64,000 nucleotides of DNA from Streptomyces griseofuscus (GTDB lineage Bacteria; Actinomycetota; Actinomycetes; Streptomycetales; Streptomycetaceae), in assembly GCF_014673495.1 (NCBI RefSeq), contig NZ_CP051006.1:3472001-3536000 (forward strand), written 5' to 3'. This document shows, piece after piece, positions 15,687-24,344 of the stretch. The notes under the pieces were generated by a model. The model did no database searches. It saw nothing but the letters and a program-made list of their open reading frames with translations, and was not told the origin of the DNA. A program made the position numbers and the translations under genes. The stretch's first letter is position 1; the number at the start of each line of letters is the position of its first letter.

Positions 15687-17090
15687 TCACACCGCGGTGA
15701 CGCTCGTCAGCCGGTGGACGTCCCTGGCCGTTCCCGTCACGCCCGACAGGAAGCCCTGGGCGCGGGGGGAGGCGTTCTCCGTCAGCCAGGCGGGGTCGAT
15801 GTCACAGACCGCGACACGGACGCCGGTGCCGGCCAGGGCCAGCGGGAGGGTGTGGACGACGGTGGAGGGGAAGCTGAGGATTGTACGGCCGATGGGGCCG
15901 CGCCGGGCGATCAGTTCCAGCGGGAGGTCGGGGCGGACGATCTCCAGGCCGGTCTCCTTGGCCAGCCGGTGGAGTTTGTCCGTGCTCTCGCGGCGGTGGG
16001 CGAAGTAGCGGGTGGTGCCGTGGGCCTTGGCCAGGGTGCGGACGGCCTCCAGATAGGAGTCGCCGTCGACCACGCCCGTCTCCACCAGGGACGTGCCCAC
16101 CATGTCGGCGCCCTTGGTGATGCGCGGCGGCCCGAAGCGGGCCCTCGTCCAGGAGAAGTCGTTGGCCGTGACCGTGACACCGTCGGGGGTCTCGTGCACC
16201 GGCATCGAGGAGAAGACCTCCACCCGGCGGCGCGCGCTGGGCGTCAGCCGGCGGCGGGCCGAGGAGGACACCGGCGCGAAGAGCAGATCGCGGGGGCCGG
16301 GGCGGCCGCCCTTGCGGTGCCAGCGCACCAGGCGTTCACCCCGGGCGAGTTGGGCGACGAACTCCATCGTCGCGGTGCCGTCGTCCACCACCACCAGGTC
16401 GCGCGCCCGGGTGATGGTCAGCAGCAGCTGGACATAGCGGGAGAAGGGGTCGCCCATGACCACGCGGTCGGCGCGGCGGAGCAGGCCGCTGAGCCCGCCG
16501 ATGGTGGCGAAGGGCGCGGTCGGGCCGCCGCGGGCCTCTTCCCAGCGCACCCGGTAGCCCTCGTCCCGGGCCAGGTCGGCCATGCGACGCAGCTGGCCCC
16601 GGGTCATGGGGTCGGTCGGGGCGAGTACGACGACCGTGAGCTCCGCGTCGGCCGGTGCGGCCGTGGCGCCGGCCACCGTCCGCCGCACCTGCGCGGGAAC
16701 GGAGGAGAGCGGGCCGCAGGAGGGCAGGCCGGAGGCCGGTACGGGGGGCGCGCCCGACGCCGACGCGGACGGCGTGGACGACATAGGCGTAGACGGTGAC
16801 ACCGCCGCCGGGTCCGCGTCACCGTCCGACGGACCGAAGCCGGACGGATCGGAGACAGACGGATCGGAGACAGACGGCCCCGAACCCGGCAGGCCCGAAC
16901 CCGGCAAGCCGGTCGCACCCCCTTTCCCCCCGCCCCCCAGCCGGACGCTTCCGCCCGGACCCGGGTCGGGGTCCGGCTCGCGCGGCCCGCGCAGATGTGC
17001 CCACTCCAGCACGTTGAGCAGCTGGACCGGGCTCTCCACGAAGGCGAGCGTGCGGGTGGGGTGGCCGGTGCGGCCGGTGCGGGGGCTCAT
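15687..17090 (-). CDS. sialyltransferase/polysialyltransferase-like glycosyltransferase
   Basis: The 467 aa protein opens with TLAFVESPVQLLNVLEWAHL, the first Rossmann strand of GT52/polysialyltransferase-like enzymes. Later segments ARDLVVVDDGTATMEF, TRYFAHRRESTDKLHRLAKE and ILSFPSTVVHTLPLAL match the donor-binding half of that superfamily, so CMP-nonulosonate is a likely donor. Between the first strand and TVVVLAPTDP lies a low-complexity Gly/Ser/Pro/Ala insert of about 80 residues (about 35-120) with internal 15-bp DNA repeats. It is 35 bp behind neuB and is the last gene of that operon. The ATG at 17090 was chosen over longer frames that lack coding character. Confidence 0.75.
   Translation of the reverse strand: MSPRTGRTGHPTRTLAFVESPVQLLNVLEWAHLRGPREPDPDPGPGGSVRLGGGGKGGATGLPGSGLPGSGPSVSDPSVSDPSGFGPSDGDADPAAVSPSTPMSSTPSASASGAPPVPASGLPSCGPLSSVPAQVRRTVAGATAAPADAELTVVVLAPTDPMTRGQLRRMADLARDEGYRVRWEEARGGPTAPFATIGGLSGLLRRADRVVMGDPFSRYVQLLLTITRARDLVVVDDGTATMEFVAQLARGERLVRWHRKGGRPGPRDLLFAPVSSSARRRLTPSARRRVEVFSSMPVHETPDGVTVTANDFSWTRARFGPPRITKGADMVGTSLVETGVVDGDSYLEAVRTLAKAHGTTRYFAHRRESTDKLHRLAKETGLEIVRPDLPLELIARRGPIGRTILSFPSTVVHTLPLALAGTGVRVAVCDIDPAWLTENASPRAQGFLSGVTGTARDVHRLTSVTAV
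16843..16908. repeat. two pairs of 15-bp tandem repeats inside the glycosyltransferase linker
   Basis: GACGGATCGGAGACA occurs twice head to tail (16843-16872), and CCCGAACCCGGCAGG is followed by a copy with one change (16879-16908). On the coding strand they give GLPGS and SVSDP units, so unit number can change without frameshift. Confidence 0.85.
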
Positions 17091-17125
17091 CGGGGTGCGA
17101 CCGTCCCGTCGTAAGTGACCTGGAT

Positions 17126-18064
17126 TCACACCGTGACCGGCTCGCCGGCGGCGGCCGCGATCTCCGCCTCGGCGACGACACCGGCGACGCGGCGCAGCTT
17201 CTTCATCGGGCCGAGCTCGGAGTCGTAGACCTTCTTGACGCCGTCGCCGAGCGAGGACTCGATGGTGCGGATGTCGCGCACCAGGCGGGTGAGGCCCTGC
17301 GGCTCGACCGAGGCGGCCTGGTCGGAGCCCCACATGGCGCGGTCGAGGGTGATGTGGCGCTCGACGAAGGTGGCGCCGAGGGCGACGGCGGCCAGCGTGG
17401 TCTGGAGGCCCGTCTCGTGGCCGGAGTAGCCGATCGGGACGTTCGGGAACTCCTTCTCCAGCGTGTTGATCACGCGGAGGTTCAGCTCCTCGGCCTTCGC
17501 CGGGTAGGTCGACGTGGCGTGGCACATCAGGATGTTGTCCGAGCCCAGGACCTCGACCGCGTGGCGGATCTGCTTGGGGGTGGACATGCCGGTGGAGAGG
17601 ATGACGGAGCGGCCGGTGGCGCGCAGGGCGCGCAGCAGCTCGTCGTCGGTCAGGGAGGCGCTGGCCACCTTGTGGGCGGGCACGTCGAACTTCTCCAGGA
17701 AGGCGACGGCCTCGGTGTCCCACGGGGAGGCGAACCAGTCGATCCCCTTCTCCTTGCAGTACGCGTCGATCTGGCGGTACTCGTCCTCACCGAACTCCAC
17801 GCGGTGGCGGTAGTCGATGTAGGTCATCCGGCCCCAGGGGGTGTCGCGCTCGATGTCCCACTGGTCGCGCGGGGTGCAGATCTCGGGGGTGCGCTTCTGG
17901 AACTTGACGGCGTCGCAGCCGGCGTCGGCGGCGACGTCGATCAGCTTGAAGGCGTTCTCCAGCTCACCGTTGTGGTTGATGCCGATCTCGCCGCAGATGT
18001 AGACGGGACGACCGGGGCCGACCTCGCGCGACCCGAACGTACGCAGACGGGAGTTGGTGCTCAT
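17126..18064 (-). CDS. neuB: nonulosonic (sialic/Kdn-type) acid synthase, NeuB-like
   Basis: The 312 aa TIM-barrel enzyme condenses phosphoenolpyruvate with a hexose-type sugar to make a nine-carbon ulosonic acid. Diagnostic segments are YICGEIGINHNGELENAF, AGCDAVKFQKRTPE, VPAHKVASASLTDDELL, LSTGMST and GYSGHETG. FVERHITLDRAMWGSDQAASVEP completes the barrel. The SAF (antifreeze-like) domain that follows the barrel in many NeuB proteins is missing, which shortens it by 30 residues or more. Whether the acceptor is ManNAc, mannose or a 6-phosphate is not visible; the linked phosphatase domain favours a 9-phosphate route. It lies 11 bp behind the synthetase fusion gene. Confidence 0.9.
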   Translation of the reverse strand: MSTNSRLRTFGSREVGPGRPVYICGEIGINHNGELENAFKLIDVAADAGCDAVKFQKRTPEICTPRDQWDIERDTPWGRMTYIDYRHRVEFGEDEYRQIDAYCKEKGIDWFASPWDTEAVAFLEKFDVPAHKVASASLTDDELLRALRATGRSVILSTGMSTPKQIRHAVEVLGSDNILMCHATSTYPAKAEELNLRVINTLEKEFPNVPIGYSGHETGLQTTLAAVALGATFVERHITLDRAMWGSDQAASVEPQGLTRLVRDIRTIESSLGDGVKKVYDSELGPMKKLRRVAGVVAEAEIAAAAGEPVTV

Positions 18065-18075
18065 CAGGGGGTTCC

Positions 18076-19317
18076 TTACTTGGGGAGGGAATCGAGAGAG
18101 GGGCCGAGGATCCAGCTGGCGATCTCTCGGATCGCGCCGTCACCGCCGGGCAGCGTGGTGACCGCGCGTGCGGCGCCGCGTACGACGTCATGAGCGCTCG
18201 CGACCGCCACGGGCCAGCCCACGAGGGCGAAGCACGGGAGGTCGTTGACGTCGTTGCCGACGTAGAGCACGCGCTCCGGCGCGATGCCCTGCTCCTCGCA
18301 CCACTGCTTGAGGGCGAGGTCCTTGCGGTCGATGCCGTGCAGCACGGGAAGCTTGAGCTTCCGGGCGCGGGCGGCGACCACAGGGTTCTGTTCCGTGGAC
18401 AGGATCAGCATCTTCAGGCCGCTCTTGCGCAGCGCGGCGATGCCGAGTCCGTCCCCGCGGTGCACGGAGACGAGTTCCCGTCCTTCGGAGTCGATCAGCA
18501 CCCGGTCGTCGGTCTGGGTGCCGTCGAAGTCGAGTACGACCGCGTCGATGTCGTCGGCCGTCGGGAGCGAACCGGGGCGGTCCGCGTCGAAGAGGGGGGC
18601 GAGGGCGCGGGCCCGGGCCAGGTCGTGCGGGTCGTCGATCTCCAGGACCCGCGCGGGGTCGGTGCGCACGAGTTCGGTGCGGCCGAAGAAGCGGTGCCCG
18701 TGCTCGCGGAAGCCGGCCGCGTCCATGGCGTACGCGGTGCCGGTCTCCAGGAAGTCCTGGGGGCGGTCCTGGCGGCGGGGGCGGTACGACTTGTCGTGGT
18801 TCACCCCGACACCGCCCTCGCCCTCGCCCGCGCCGTCACCGTCGCTCTCCCGCCAGACGAAGCCGTGGAAGGGGGCCACCGTCACCGCGGTGTCCGCGCC
18901 GTCCTCGGCGACCGCGCCGGCCACTCCGTCGATGTCCTCGCGGACGATGAAGGGGCTGGTGCACTGCACGAGGAGGACGATGTCGACGGCCGCGCCGTGC
19001 AGGGCCTCATGGGCGTCCATGGCGTGCAGCACGGCGGCCTCGGAGGTGGCGGTGTCCCCGGCGATGACGGCCGGGCGCAGCACCACCTCGGCGCCGGCCT
19101 CGCGGGCGGCGGCGGCGATGGCCTGGTCGTCGGTGGAGACCACGACATCGGTCACCAGGCGGGTGGCGCGGCACTCGCGCACCGCGCGGGCCACCAGCGG
19201 GACGCCGCCGACCGGGGCGAGGTTCTTCGCGGGCACGCCCTTGGAGCCGCCGCGGGCGGGGATCACCGCGAGCACCCGGCGCACCGTCGCGCCCTGGCTC
19301 GCTTCCGGGTGGGACAT
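18076..19317 (-). CDS. CMP-nonulosonate synthetase fused to KdsC-like HAD phosphatase
   Basis: This is a 413 aa two-domain protein. Residues about 14-235 are an N-acylneuraminate cytidylyltransferase: VIPARGGSKGVPAKNL binds CTP, and LVQCTSPF and the ETGTAYAMD segment follow. A short acidic/Gly insert (DGDGAGEGEGG) breaks this domain near residue 165. Residues about 245-413 are a HAD phosphatase of the KdsC type: VVLDFDGTQTDD with the nucleophile Asp, LILSTE, and GNDVNDLPC. It could therefore remove the 9-phosphate and activate the sugar with CMP. The ATG at 19317 starts 17 bp after the DUF6716 gene. Confidence 0.9.
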   Translation of the reverse strand: MSHPEASQGATVRRVLAVIPARGGSKGVPAKNLAPVGGVPLVARAVRECRATRLVTDVVVSTDDQAIAAAAREAGAEVVLRPAVIAGDTATSEAAVLHAMDAHEALHGAAVDIVLLVQCTSPFIVREDIDGVAGAVAEDGADTAVTVAPFHGFVWRESDGDGAGEGEGGVGVNHDKSYRPRRQDRPQDFLETGTAYAMDAAGFREHGHRFFGRTELVRTDPARVLEIDDPHDLARARALAPLFDADRPGSLPTADDIDAVVLDFDGTQTDDRVLIDSEGRELVSVHRGDGLGIAALRKSGLKMLILSTEQNPVVAARARKLKLPVLHGIDRKDLALKQWCEEQGIAPERVLYVGNDVNDLPCFALVGWPVAVASAHDVVRGAARAVTTLPGGDGAIREIASWILGPSLDSLPK

Positions 19318-19334
19318 CCGATCTCCTTGTGAGG

Positions 19335-20645
19335 TCACAGCTCCCCCATCCGCCGGATCACCGGGGCGACCCGCTGGACGCCGTGCCGGTAGGCGCCGCG
19401 CGCGGCCCGGCGCACGATCTGGCGCACCGGTCCCGGCGCCTTGTCGGCGGTGGGCGCGCCGGGCAGCGGGGCGCCGTCGGGGCCGAGGTGGTGGCGGGCG
19501 AGGATGCCGGGCAGATAGCCGGGCGCGGTCTCGGGGGTGTAGTAGGGGGTCAGGGGCGGCAGTCCGCCGGCGCGGTCGAGCAGCGTGGCGATGCGCTCGC
19601 GGGCCGCGTCGAAGGCGGTCTCGTACGAGCCGTCGGTGGCGACCCCCTGCCGGGCCACCCACTCCTCGTCGGGGGCGGGCCGGTGTCCGGCGTCGAGCTG
19701 GTCCCAGGAGGCGAGGCAGCCGGAGCCGGTGAAGTGGTGGTTGCCGAGCGCCTCGCGCACCCCGAGGTCGGTCAGTACGACCGTGGGGACCCGGCGGTGC
19801 AGGGCCTCCAGGGCGGCCGTGGAGCTGACCGTGACCAGCAGGTCGGTGCGGTCGAGGACCTCGCCCATGTGGCCGTACACCAGGCGGAAGTTGTCGGGTA
19901 CGTCCTTGCCCTGGACCAGCTTCTGGTAGGGCAACTCCTCGATGTGGGTGGTGTGTTCGCCGGGCTTGGAGCGCAGCTTGAGCAGCACCTCCCGCTCGGG
20001 GTGCGTGCGGGCGTGCCGGATGAGGCGGTCGAGGAGGTAGGTGCGGTCGCGGCGGTTGTCCGGGACGGACGGCTGGGCCGCGAACACCACGGTGTAGGGC
20101 TCGTGTTCACCGGAGTAGGGCGCCCCGCCGAGGAAGGGCAGCGCGACCTCGGTGACCGAGGAGGCGTCCGCGCCGACCCCCTCGTACACGGCGCGGAACC
20201 GGTCCGCGTCATGGCGGGAGTTGGCGAGGACCAGGTCGGCGCCGTGCCGCAGCAGCAGGCCGTCGGCGAGCTTCTCGTAGACGACGCCGACGTAGCCGGT
20301 GACGACCACGGGCCGGGGGCCGGTGCCCCACGCGTCGCGCAGGCCGTGCAGCATGGCCTGCACTCCGCCGCCGACGAGCGCCAACACCAGGATGTCGTAC
20401 GGCTCTTGGCTCATGGCGTGCAGGAACTCGACGCCGGTGACCTCGCTGAGGGAGTCGGCGCGGACGCCGACCTCCTGGAGCTGGCGGGCGGTCGGGGTGG
20501 CTCGTCCGCGCAGGAGGTAGCCGTCGAGCCGGACCTCGGCAGCCGCCGGAGTGAGTCGTCGCGCGGTGAGCGCGCCCCACTTCCACCGGGTGTCGGAGTC
20601 CGCGAGGACGGCGACCCGCAGGGACTTCGTTGCACTTGCTGGCAC
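19335..20645 (-). CDS. DUF6716-type putative glycosyltransferase
   Basis: This 436 aa protein resembles what I recall as DUF6716 putative glycosyltransferases. It has GT-B-like organisation: SLRVAVLADSDTRWKWGALTA opens the first Rossmann domain, RPVVVTGYVGVVYEKLADGLLLRHGAD sits mid-protein, and the second domain holds PYTVVFAAQPSVPDNRRDR, EVLLKLRSKPGEHTTH and LLVTVSSTAALEALHRRVPTVVLTD, a typical nucleotide-sugar end. It leads the nonulosonate operon. I use GTG at 20645 (PASATKSLRVAVL); a TTG at 20684 would add 13 residues of poor conservation. Its exact acceptor is unknown. Confidence 0.72.
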   Translation of the reverse strand: MPASATKSLRVAVLADSDTRWKWGALTARRLTPAAAEVRLDGYLLRGRATPTARQLQEVGVRADSLSEVTGVEFLHAMSQEPYDILVLALVGGGVQAMLHGLRDAWGTGPRPVVVTGYVGVVYEKLADGLLLRHGADLVLANSRHDADRFRAVYEGVGADASSVTEVALPFLGGAPYSGEHEPYTVVFAAQPSVPDNRRDRTYLLDRLIRHARTHPEREVLLKLRSKPGEHTTHIEELPYQKLVQGKDVPDNFRLVYGHMGEVLDRTDLLVTVSSTAALEALHRRVPTVVLTDLGVREALGNHHFTGSGCLASWDQLDAGHRPAPDEEWVARQGVATDGSYETAFDAARERIATLLDRAGGLPPLTPYYTPETAPGYLPGILARHHLGPDGAPLPGAPTADKAPGPVRQIVRRAARGAYRHGVQRVAPVIRRMGEL

Positions 20646-20814
20646 GTCCAAGACGCTAGAAAGCGATTCCGCCGTTCCGCCCAACCCGAATGCAACAAAC
20701 GGTTAACAGCACATCGCCGAATGACGAATCGGCTCGTGGAGGGCACCGAAAAAGGCCCGGTTCACAGCTTCGCCACGTGCCATTCACCCAGTATCAAGCA
20801 GAGCGTCAAGACGA
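20646..20814. promoter_or_regulatory. divergent promoter region of the glycan operons
   Basis: These 169 bp separate the two divergently transcribed glycan operons and are richer in A/T than the surroundings (for example TGCAACAAACGGTTAACAGC). Both promoters must lie here. I cannot assign -10/-35 boxes with confidence. Confidence 0.5.
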
Positions 20815-21822
20815 ATGACGGGCATCCCCCCTAACGTCCCTGACGTGGTCAAGCTCTCCGTCATCGTGCCGTTCTACAACGTGCAGCAATACGCACCCGA
20901 CACGCTCAGGAGCCTGAAGGCGAACGCGCGTGAGGACTTCGAATTCATTCTCGTCGACGACTGTTCCCGCGACGGGACACCCGAGATTCTCGCGCGCGCG
21001 GAGCGCGAGCTGCCCGGAGCGGTCCTGGTCCGGCACGAGCAGAACGGAGGTCTGGCGACCGCGCGCAACACCGGTATCGACCGGGCGCGCGGCGAGTATC
21101 TGACGTTCCTGGACGGCGACGACTGGCTCGCCCCGGGTTACTTCTCCCAACTGGTCGGCGCCATAGAGGAGTTGGGCGTCGACTTCATCCGCACCGACCA
21201 TGTGCAGTGCACCGCGCGGGCCCGCCAGGTGCAGCGGGTGCCGGTCGGCCGGCGCGGCCGGGTGCTCAGCCCGCGGGAGGCGATCCTGCCCGCGGACCGC
21301 TCCACCTCGGTGGACTACGCGTTCGCCTGGGCGGGCGCCTACCACCGCAGGCTGGTCGACCAGGGCCTGCTGCACTTCACCGACGGGCTGCGCACGGCCG
21401 AGGACCGGCCGTGGATCTGGAAGCTGCACCGGGAGGCGGAAACCTTCGCCGCGGTGAGCCTGCTCGGCGTGTTCTACCGGCGCGGGGTCGCCTCCTCGCT
21501 CACCCAGATCGGCGATGTCCGTCAGCTCGATTTCATTCGGGCATTCGATCAGGTGATCGCGGAAACCGCGAAGGACCGGGACGCGGACGCGCTGCTGCCG
21601 AAGGCGGTCCGTACATATTGCGCCATCATTTCCCATCATCTGGGATCCATCGAAAGGTTCGAGCCGGCGGTGGCGAAGAAACTGAAATCCCTGAGTGCCG
21701 CCGCGCTGCGCCGCATGCCGCAGGACGTGCTGGACGACGCGCTGGACTCCATGGACCTCCAGCGCGCCACCAAGCTGCGCCGGCTGCGCCGCCGCCCCGC
21801 CACCGCGGGAGCCGCCGCGTGA
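20815..21822 (+). CDS. GT2-family glycosyltransferase
   Basis: The 335 aa enzyme has a GT-A domain at about residues 14-235. KLSVIVPFYNVQQY opens it, FEFILVDDCSRDGT carries the first acidic pair, GGLATARNTGIDRARGEY leads to the metal-binding TFLDGDDW (DxD), and TAEDRPWIWKLH supplies the ED catalytic-base region. The C-terminal 100 residues are basic and helical. It would add a sugar to the wall glycan. The ATG at 20815 is used; a GTG at 20845, next to VKLSVIVP, is an alternative. Its stop overlaps the next gene's GTG (GTGA). Confidence 0.88.
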   Translation: MTGIPPNVPDVVKLSVIVPFYNVQQYAPDTLRSLKANAREDFEFILVDDCSRDGTPEILARAERELPGAVLVRHEQNGGLATARNTGIDRARGEYLTFLDGDDWLAPGYFSQLVGAIEELGVDFIRTDHVQCTARARQVQRVPVGRRGRVLSPREAILPADRSTSVDYAFAWAGAYHRRLVDQGLLHFTDGLRTAEDRPWIWKLHREAETFAAVSLLGVFYRRGVASSLTQIGDVRQLDFIRAFDQVIAETAKDRDADALLPKAVRTYCAIISHHLGSIERFEPAVAKKLKSLSAAALRRMPQDVLDDALDSMDLQRATKLRRLRRRPATAGAAA

Positions 21823-23153
21823 CCACCCAGATCTTCCAGGCGTCGACGCTGTACGGCATCGCGACCCTCGCCGCCGCCCTGGACTCCGGCTGCTTCGACT
21901 CCGCCGACCGGCGAATCCTGCTGGTCTGCAACAACGCGGCGACGCCCGAGACGACGCCGGGTCCGGACGAGATGCCCGGGTTCGAGCGGCTGCGCGACCG
22001 GTTCGACGAGGTGATCTCGTACAACGAGACGATCTTCCCCTTCCACCCGGGCGGCTGGGCCCCCCGGGTGGACGACATGCCGCTGTGGGAACGCTTTCTG
22101 CGGCACGAGTGGCGCCTTGGCGCCGAGGACGTCGAGTTGGTCGTGGAGTCGATCCAGGTCAACCCGGCGCTCGCGCTCGGGCAGATCTTCAACGGGGCGC
22201 CGGTCACGGTCTACGCCGACGGCCTGATGTCGTACGGCCCGACCCGCAACAAGATCGACCCGCTGGTCGGCACCCGCGTCGACCGGGTGCTCCACCTGGA
22301 CCTGGTGCCGGGCCTCACGCCGCTGCTGCTGACCGAGTTCGGGGTGCCCGGCGAGCTGGTGCCGACCTCCGCCTTCACCAAGGTGCTCGCGGAACTCGCG
22401 CCGGTGGCCGAGGAGTTGCCGGTGGTCGAGGAGCCCGCGCTGCTGCTCGGGCAGTACCTGTCGGCGCTGGACATCCTCACCGCCGAGCAGGAGGAGAACC
22501 TGCATGTGCGGATGCTGAAGGGCGCCGCCGGACTGGGCCACCACAAGGTCGTGTTCAAGCCGCACCCCACCGCCCCGGCCCGCTACAGGCGCTCGCTTGA
22601 GCAGGAGGCGGAGCGGCTCGGCGTGGAGCTGATCGTCGTGGACACGCCGGTGCTCGCCGAGGTGCTGTACCAGCGGATGCGTCCCGCGCTGGTCGTGGGC
22701 TGCTTCTCCACGGCCCTGCTGACGGCCTCCGCGCTCTACGGCCTGCCGGTCGCCCGGGTCGGCACGGAGCTGCTGCTGGAGCGGCTCGCGCCGTACGAGA
22801 ACAGCAACCGGATCCCGGTCACCGTGGTGGACGCGCTGCTGCCCGATCTGGCGGACGGGGCCGCGGTCACCGAGCGGCGGCCGGGCATGGACGTGGAGCG
22901 GCTGGGCGCGCTGGTGCGGGTGGTGGGCTTCGCGATGCAGCCGAAGATCCTGCCGGGGCTGCGCGCGGAGGCCGAGGCGTGGCTCGCGGCGAACTTCGGT
23001 CCGCGGACGTCCCGTTACTTCAAGCGCCGGCGGCTGACGTCGCTGGCGCTGCCCGGCGGGATCCCCGCGCAGCTGGCGTTCATCCCGCGCAACGCGACCG
23101 TGCGCAGGGTGGCGAAGAAGGCGCGCAGTCTGCGCAGAACGGTACGGGGCTGA
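21819..23153 (+). CDS. polysialyltransferase-family glycosyltransferase
   Basis: The 444 aa product starts TTQIFQASTLYGIATLAAAL, the N-terminal strand-helix of alpha-2,8-polysialyltransferase-like proteins. LGHHKVVFKPHPTAPARY holds the conserved K-P-H-P motif (CMP binding in the family), and LVVGCFSTALLTASALYGLPVARVGTELL is the end of the second Rossmann domain. It would use the CMP-nonulosonate made by the divergent operon. A GTG start overlapping the preceding stop was chosen because coding character begins there. The C-terminus is rich in Arg/Lys, suggesting contact with the membrane or polymer. Confidence 0.82.
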   Translation: MTTQIFQASTLYGIATLAAALDSGCFDSADRRILLVCNNAATPETTPGPDEMPGFERLRDRFDEVISYNETIFPFHPGGWAPRVDDMPLWERFLRHEWRLGAEDVELVVESIQVNPALALGQIFNGAPVTVYADGLMSYGPTRNKIDPLVGTRVDRVLHLDLVPGLTPLLLTEFGVPGELVPTSAFTKVLAELAPVAEELPVVEEPALLLGQYLSALDILTAEQEENLHVRMLKGAAGLGHHKVVFKPHPTAPARYRRSLEQEAERLGVELIVVDTPVLAEVLYQRMRPALVVGCFSTALLTASALYGLPVARVGTELLLERLAPYENSNRIPVTVVDALLPDLADGAAVTERRPGMDVERLGALVRVVGFAMQPKILPGLRAEAEAWLAANFGPRTSRYFKRRRLTSLALPGGIPAQLAFIPRNATVRRVAKKARSLRRTVRG

Positions 23154-23158
23154 GCGCC

Positions 23159-24322
23159 ATGACCACTACCTCTTCCCCCGCCCTCGACGACGTCCCGATA
23201 CCCACCCCGGAGGGGACCGCCACGCCCGCGCCCGCCGAACGCCGCAGCCGCCTTCTCGCCCTCGACGGGCTGCGGCTGGTGGCCGCGCTGATGGTGTGCC
23301 TCTACCACTACACCGGGCGCGGCGGCACGATCTCCGAGTCCTGGCACCAGAGCCCGTCCGTGGTCTTCCCGACCCTGTCCCGGGCGGCCGTCTACGGCTG
23401 TTTCGGCGTGCAGCTGTTCTTCGTGATCAGCGGCTTCGTGATCTGCATGAGCAGCTGGGGCCGCACCCTGGGGGACTTCTTCCGCTCCCGGGTGTCCCGG
23501 CTCTACCCCGCCTACTGGGTGGCGCTGGCCTTGGTGACCGCGGCGTCCCTGGTCCTGCCCGCCGTCATCGCACCGGTCCGGCTGGACGAGTTCCTGGTCA
23601 ACCTGACGATGCTCCAGCAGCCGATGGGCGCGACCCGGGTGCTCGGGGTGTGCTGGACGCTGTGGGCCGAGGTCCGCTTCTACGCGCTGTTCGCCCTGTT
23701 CGTCGTGGTGCGGGGGGTGACCTACCGCCGGGTGGTGCTCTTCTGCTCCGTGTGGGTGCTCGCGCTGGTGCTCTGCCGCACGACCGGCAACGCGCTGACC
23801 GACCAGGTCCTCATGCCCGAGTACGCGCCGTTCTTCATCGGCGGTCTCGCGCTCTATCTGATCCACCGCTTCGGCAGCGATCTGCTGCTGTGGGGCATCG
23901 TCGCGGTGGCCCTGCTGCTCGGCCAGAGCGAGGCCACGCGGGGCCTGTGGCACCGCACCGGCCACTCCGATCCGCACCGCGACCCCTATGTGGTCGTCCT
24001 GATCGTCGCCCTCTCCTTCGCCGTCGTCGCCGCGGTCGCCCTGGGCTGGACCCGCTGGGCCTCCTGGCGCTGGCTGACCACGGCCGGCGCGCTGACCTAC
24101 CCCTTCTACCTGGTCCACGAACACCTGGGCTGGTTCGTTATCCGCATCCTGCACCGCTTCCTCGGCCTCCCCTCGGCGGCGACCCTCGCAGCGACCGTCC
24201 TGACCATGCTGACCCTGGCCTGGCTCATCCACCGCTTCGTGGAGAAACCGTTCGGCCCACGACTGAGAAAGGCATTGAGAGGGCGTAATTTGTCCGGCCG
24301 TTCACCTCGCATTGGCTTCTGA
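23159..24322 (+). CDS. acyltransferase 3 family membrane protein
   Basis: The 387 aa protein has a polar Pro/Thr-rich start, then RLLALDGLRLVAALMVCLYHYTGRGG, the Arg/His signature of acyltransferase 3 (OafA-type) enzymes. FFVISGFVICMSSWGRTLGDFFRSRVSRLYPAYWV is the conserved block with the RxxRxxP pattern. About ten membrane spans follow. Such proteins move acetyl or other acyl groups across the membrane to sugars, so O-acylation of the glycan made by the neighbouring genes is likely. The ATG lies 5 bp past the preceding stop. Confidence 0.9.
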   Translation: MTTTSSPALDDVPIPTPEGTATPAPAERRSRLLALDGLRLVAALMVCLYHYTGRGGTISESWHQSPSVVFPTLSRAAVYGCFGVQLFFVISGFVICMSSWGRTLGDFFRSRVSRLYPAYWVALALVTAASLVLPAVIAPVRLDEFLVNLTMLQQPMGATRVLGVCWTLWAEVRFYALFALFVVVRGVTYRRVVLFCSVWVLALVLCRTTGNALTDQVLMPEYAPFFIGGLALYLIHRFGSDLLLWGIVAVALLLGQSEATRGLWHRTGHSDPHRDPYVVVLIVALSFAVVAAVALGWTRWASWRWLTTAGALTYPFYLVHEHLGWFVIRILHRFLGLPSAATLAATVLTMLTLAWLIHRFVEKPFGPRLRKALRGRNLSGRSPRIGF

Positions 24323-24344
24323 AGCCACCCCTCGGGCAGGCACC

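Noticed and set aside
15187..16008. Long plus-strand open frame crossing the small hypothetical gene and the glycosyltransferase
   Set aside because: Its sequence is Arg/Gly/Pro-rich without family features; it is the opposite or shifted frame of genes with clear homologies.
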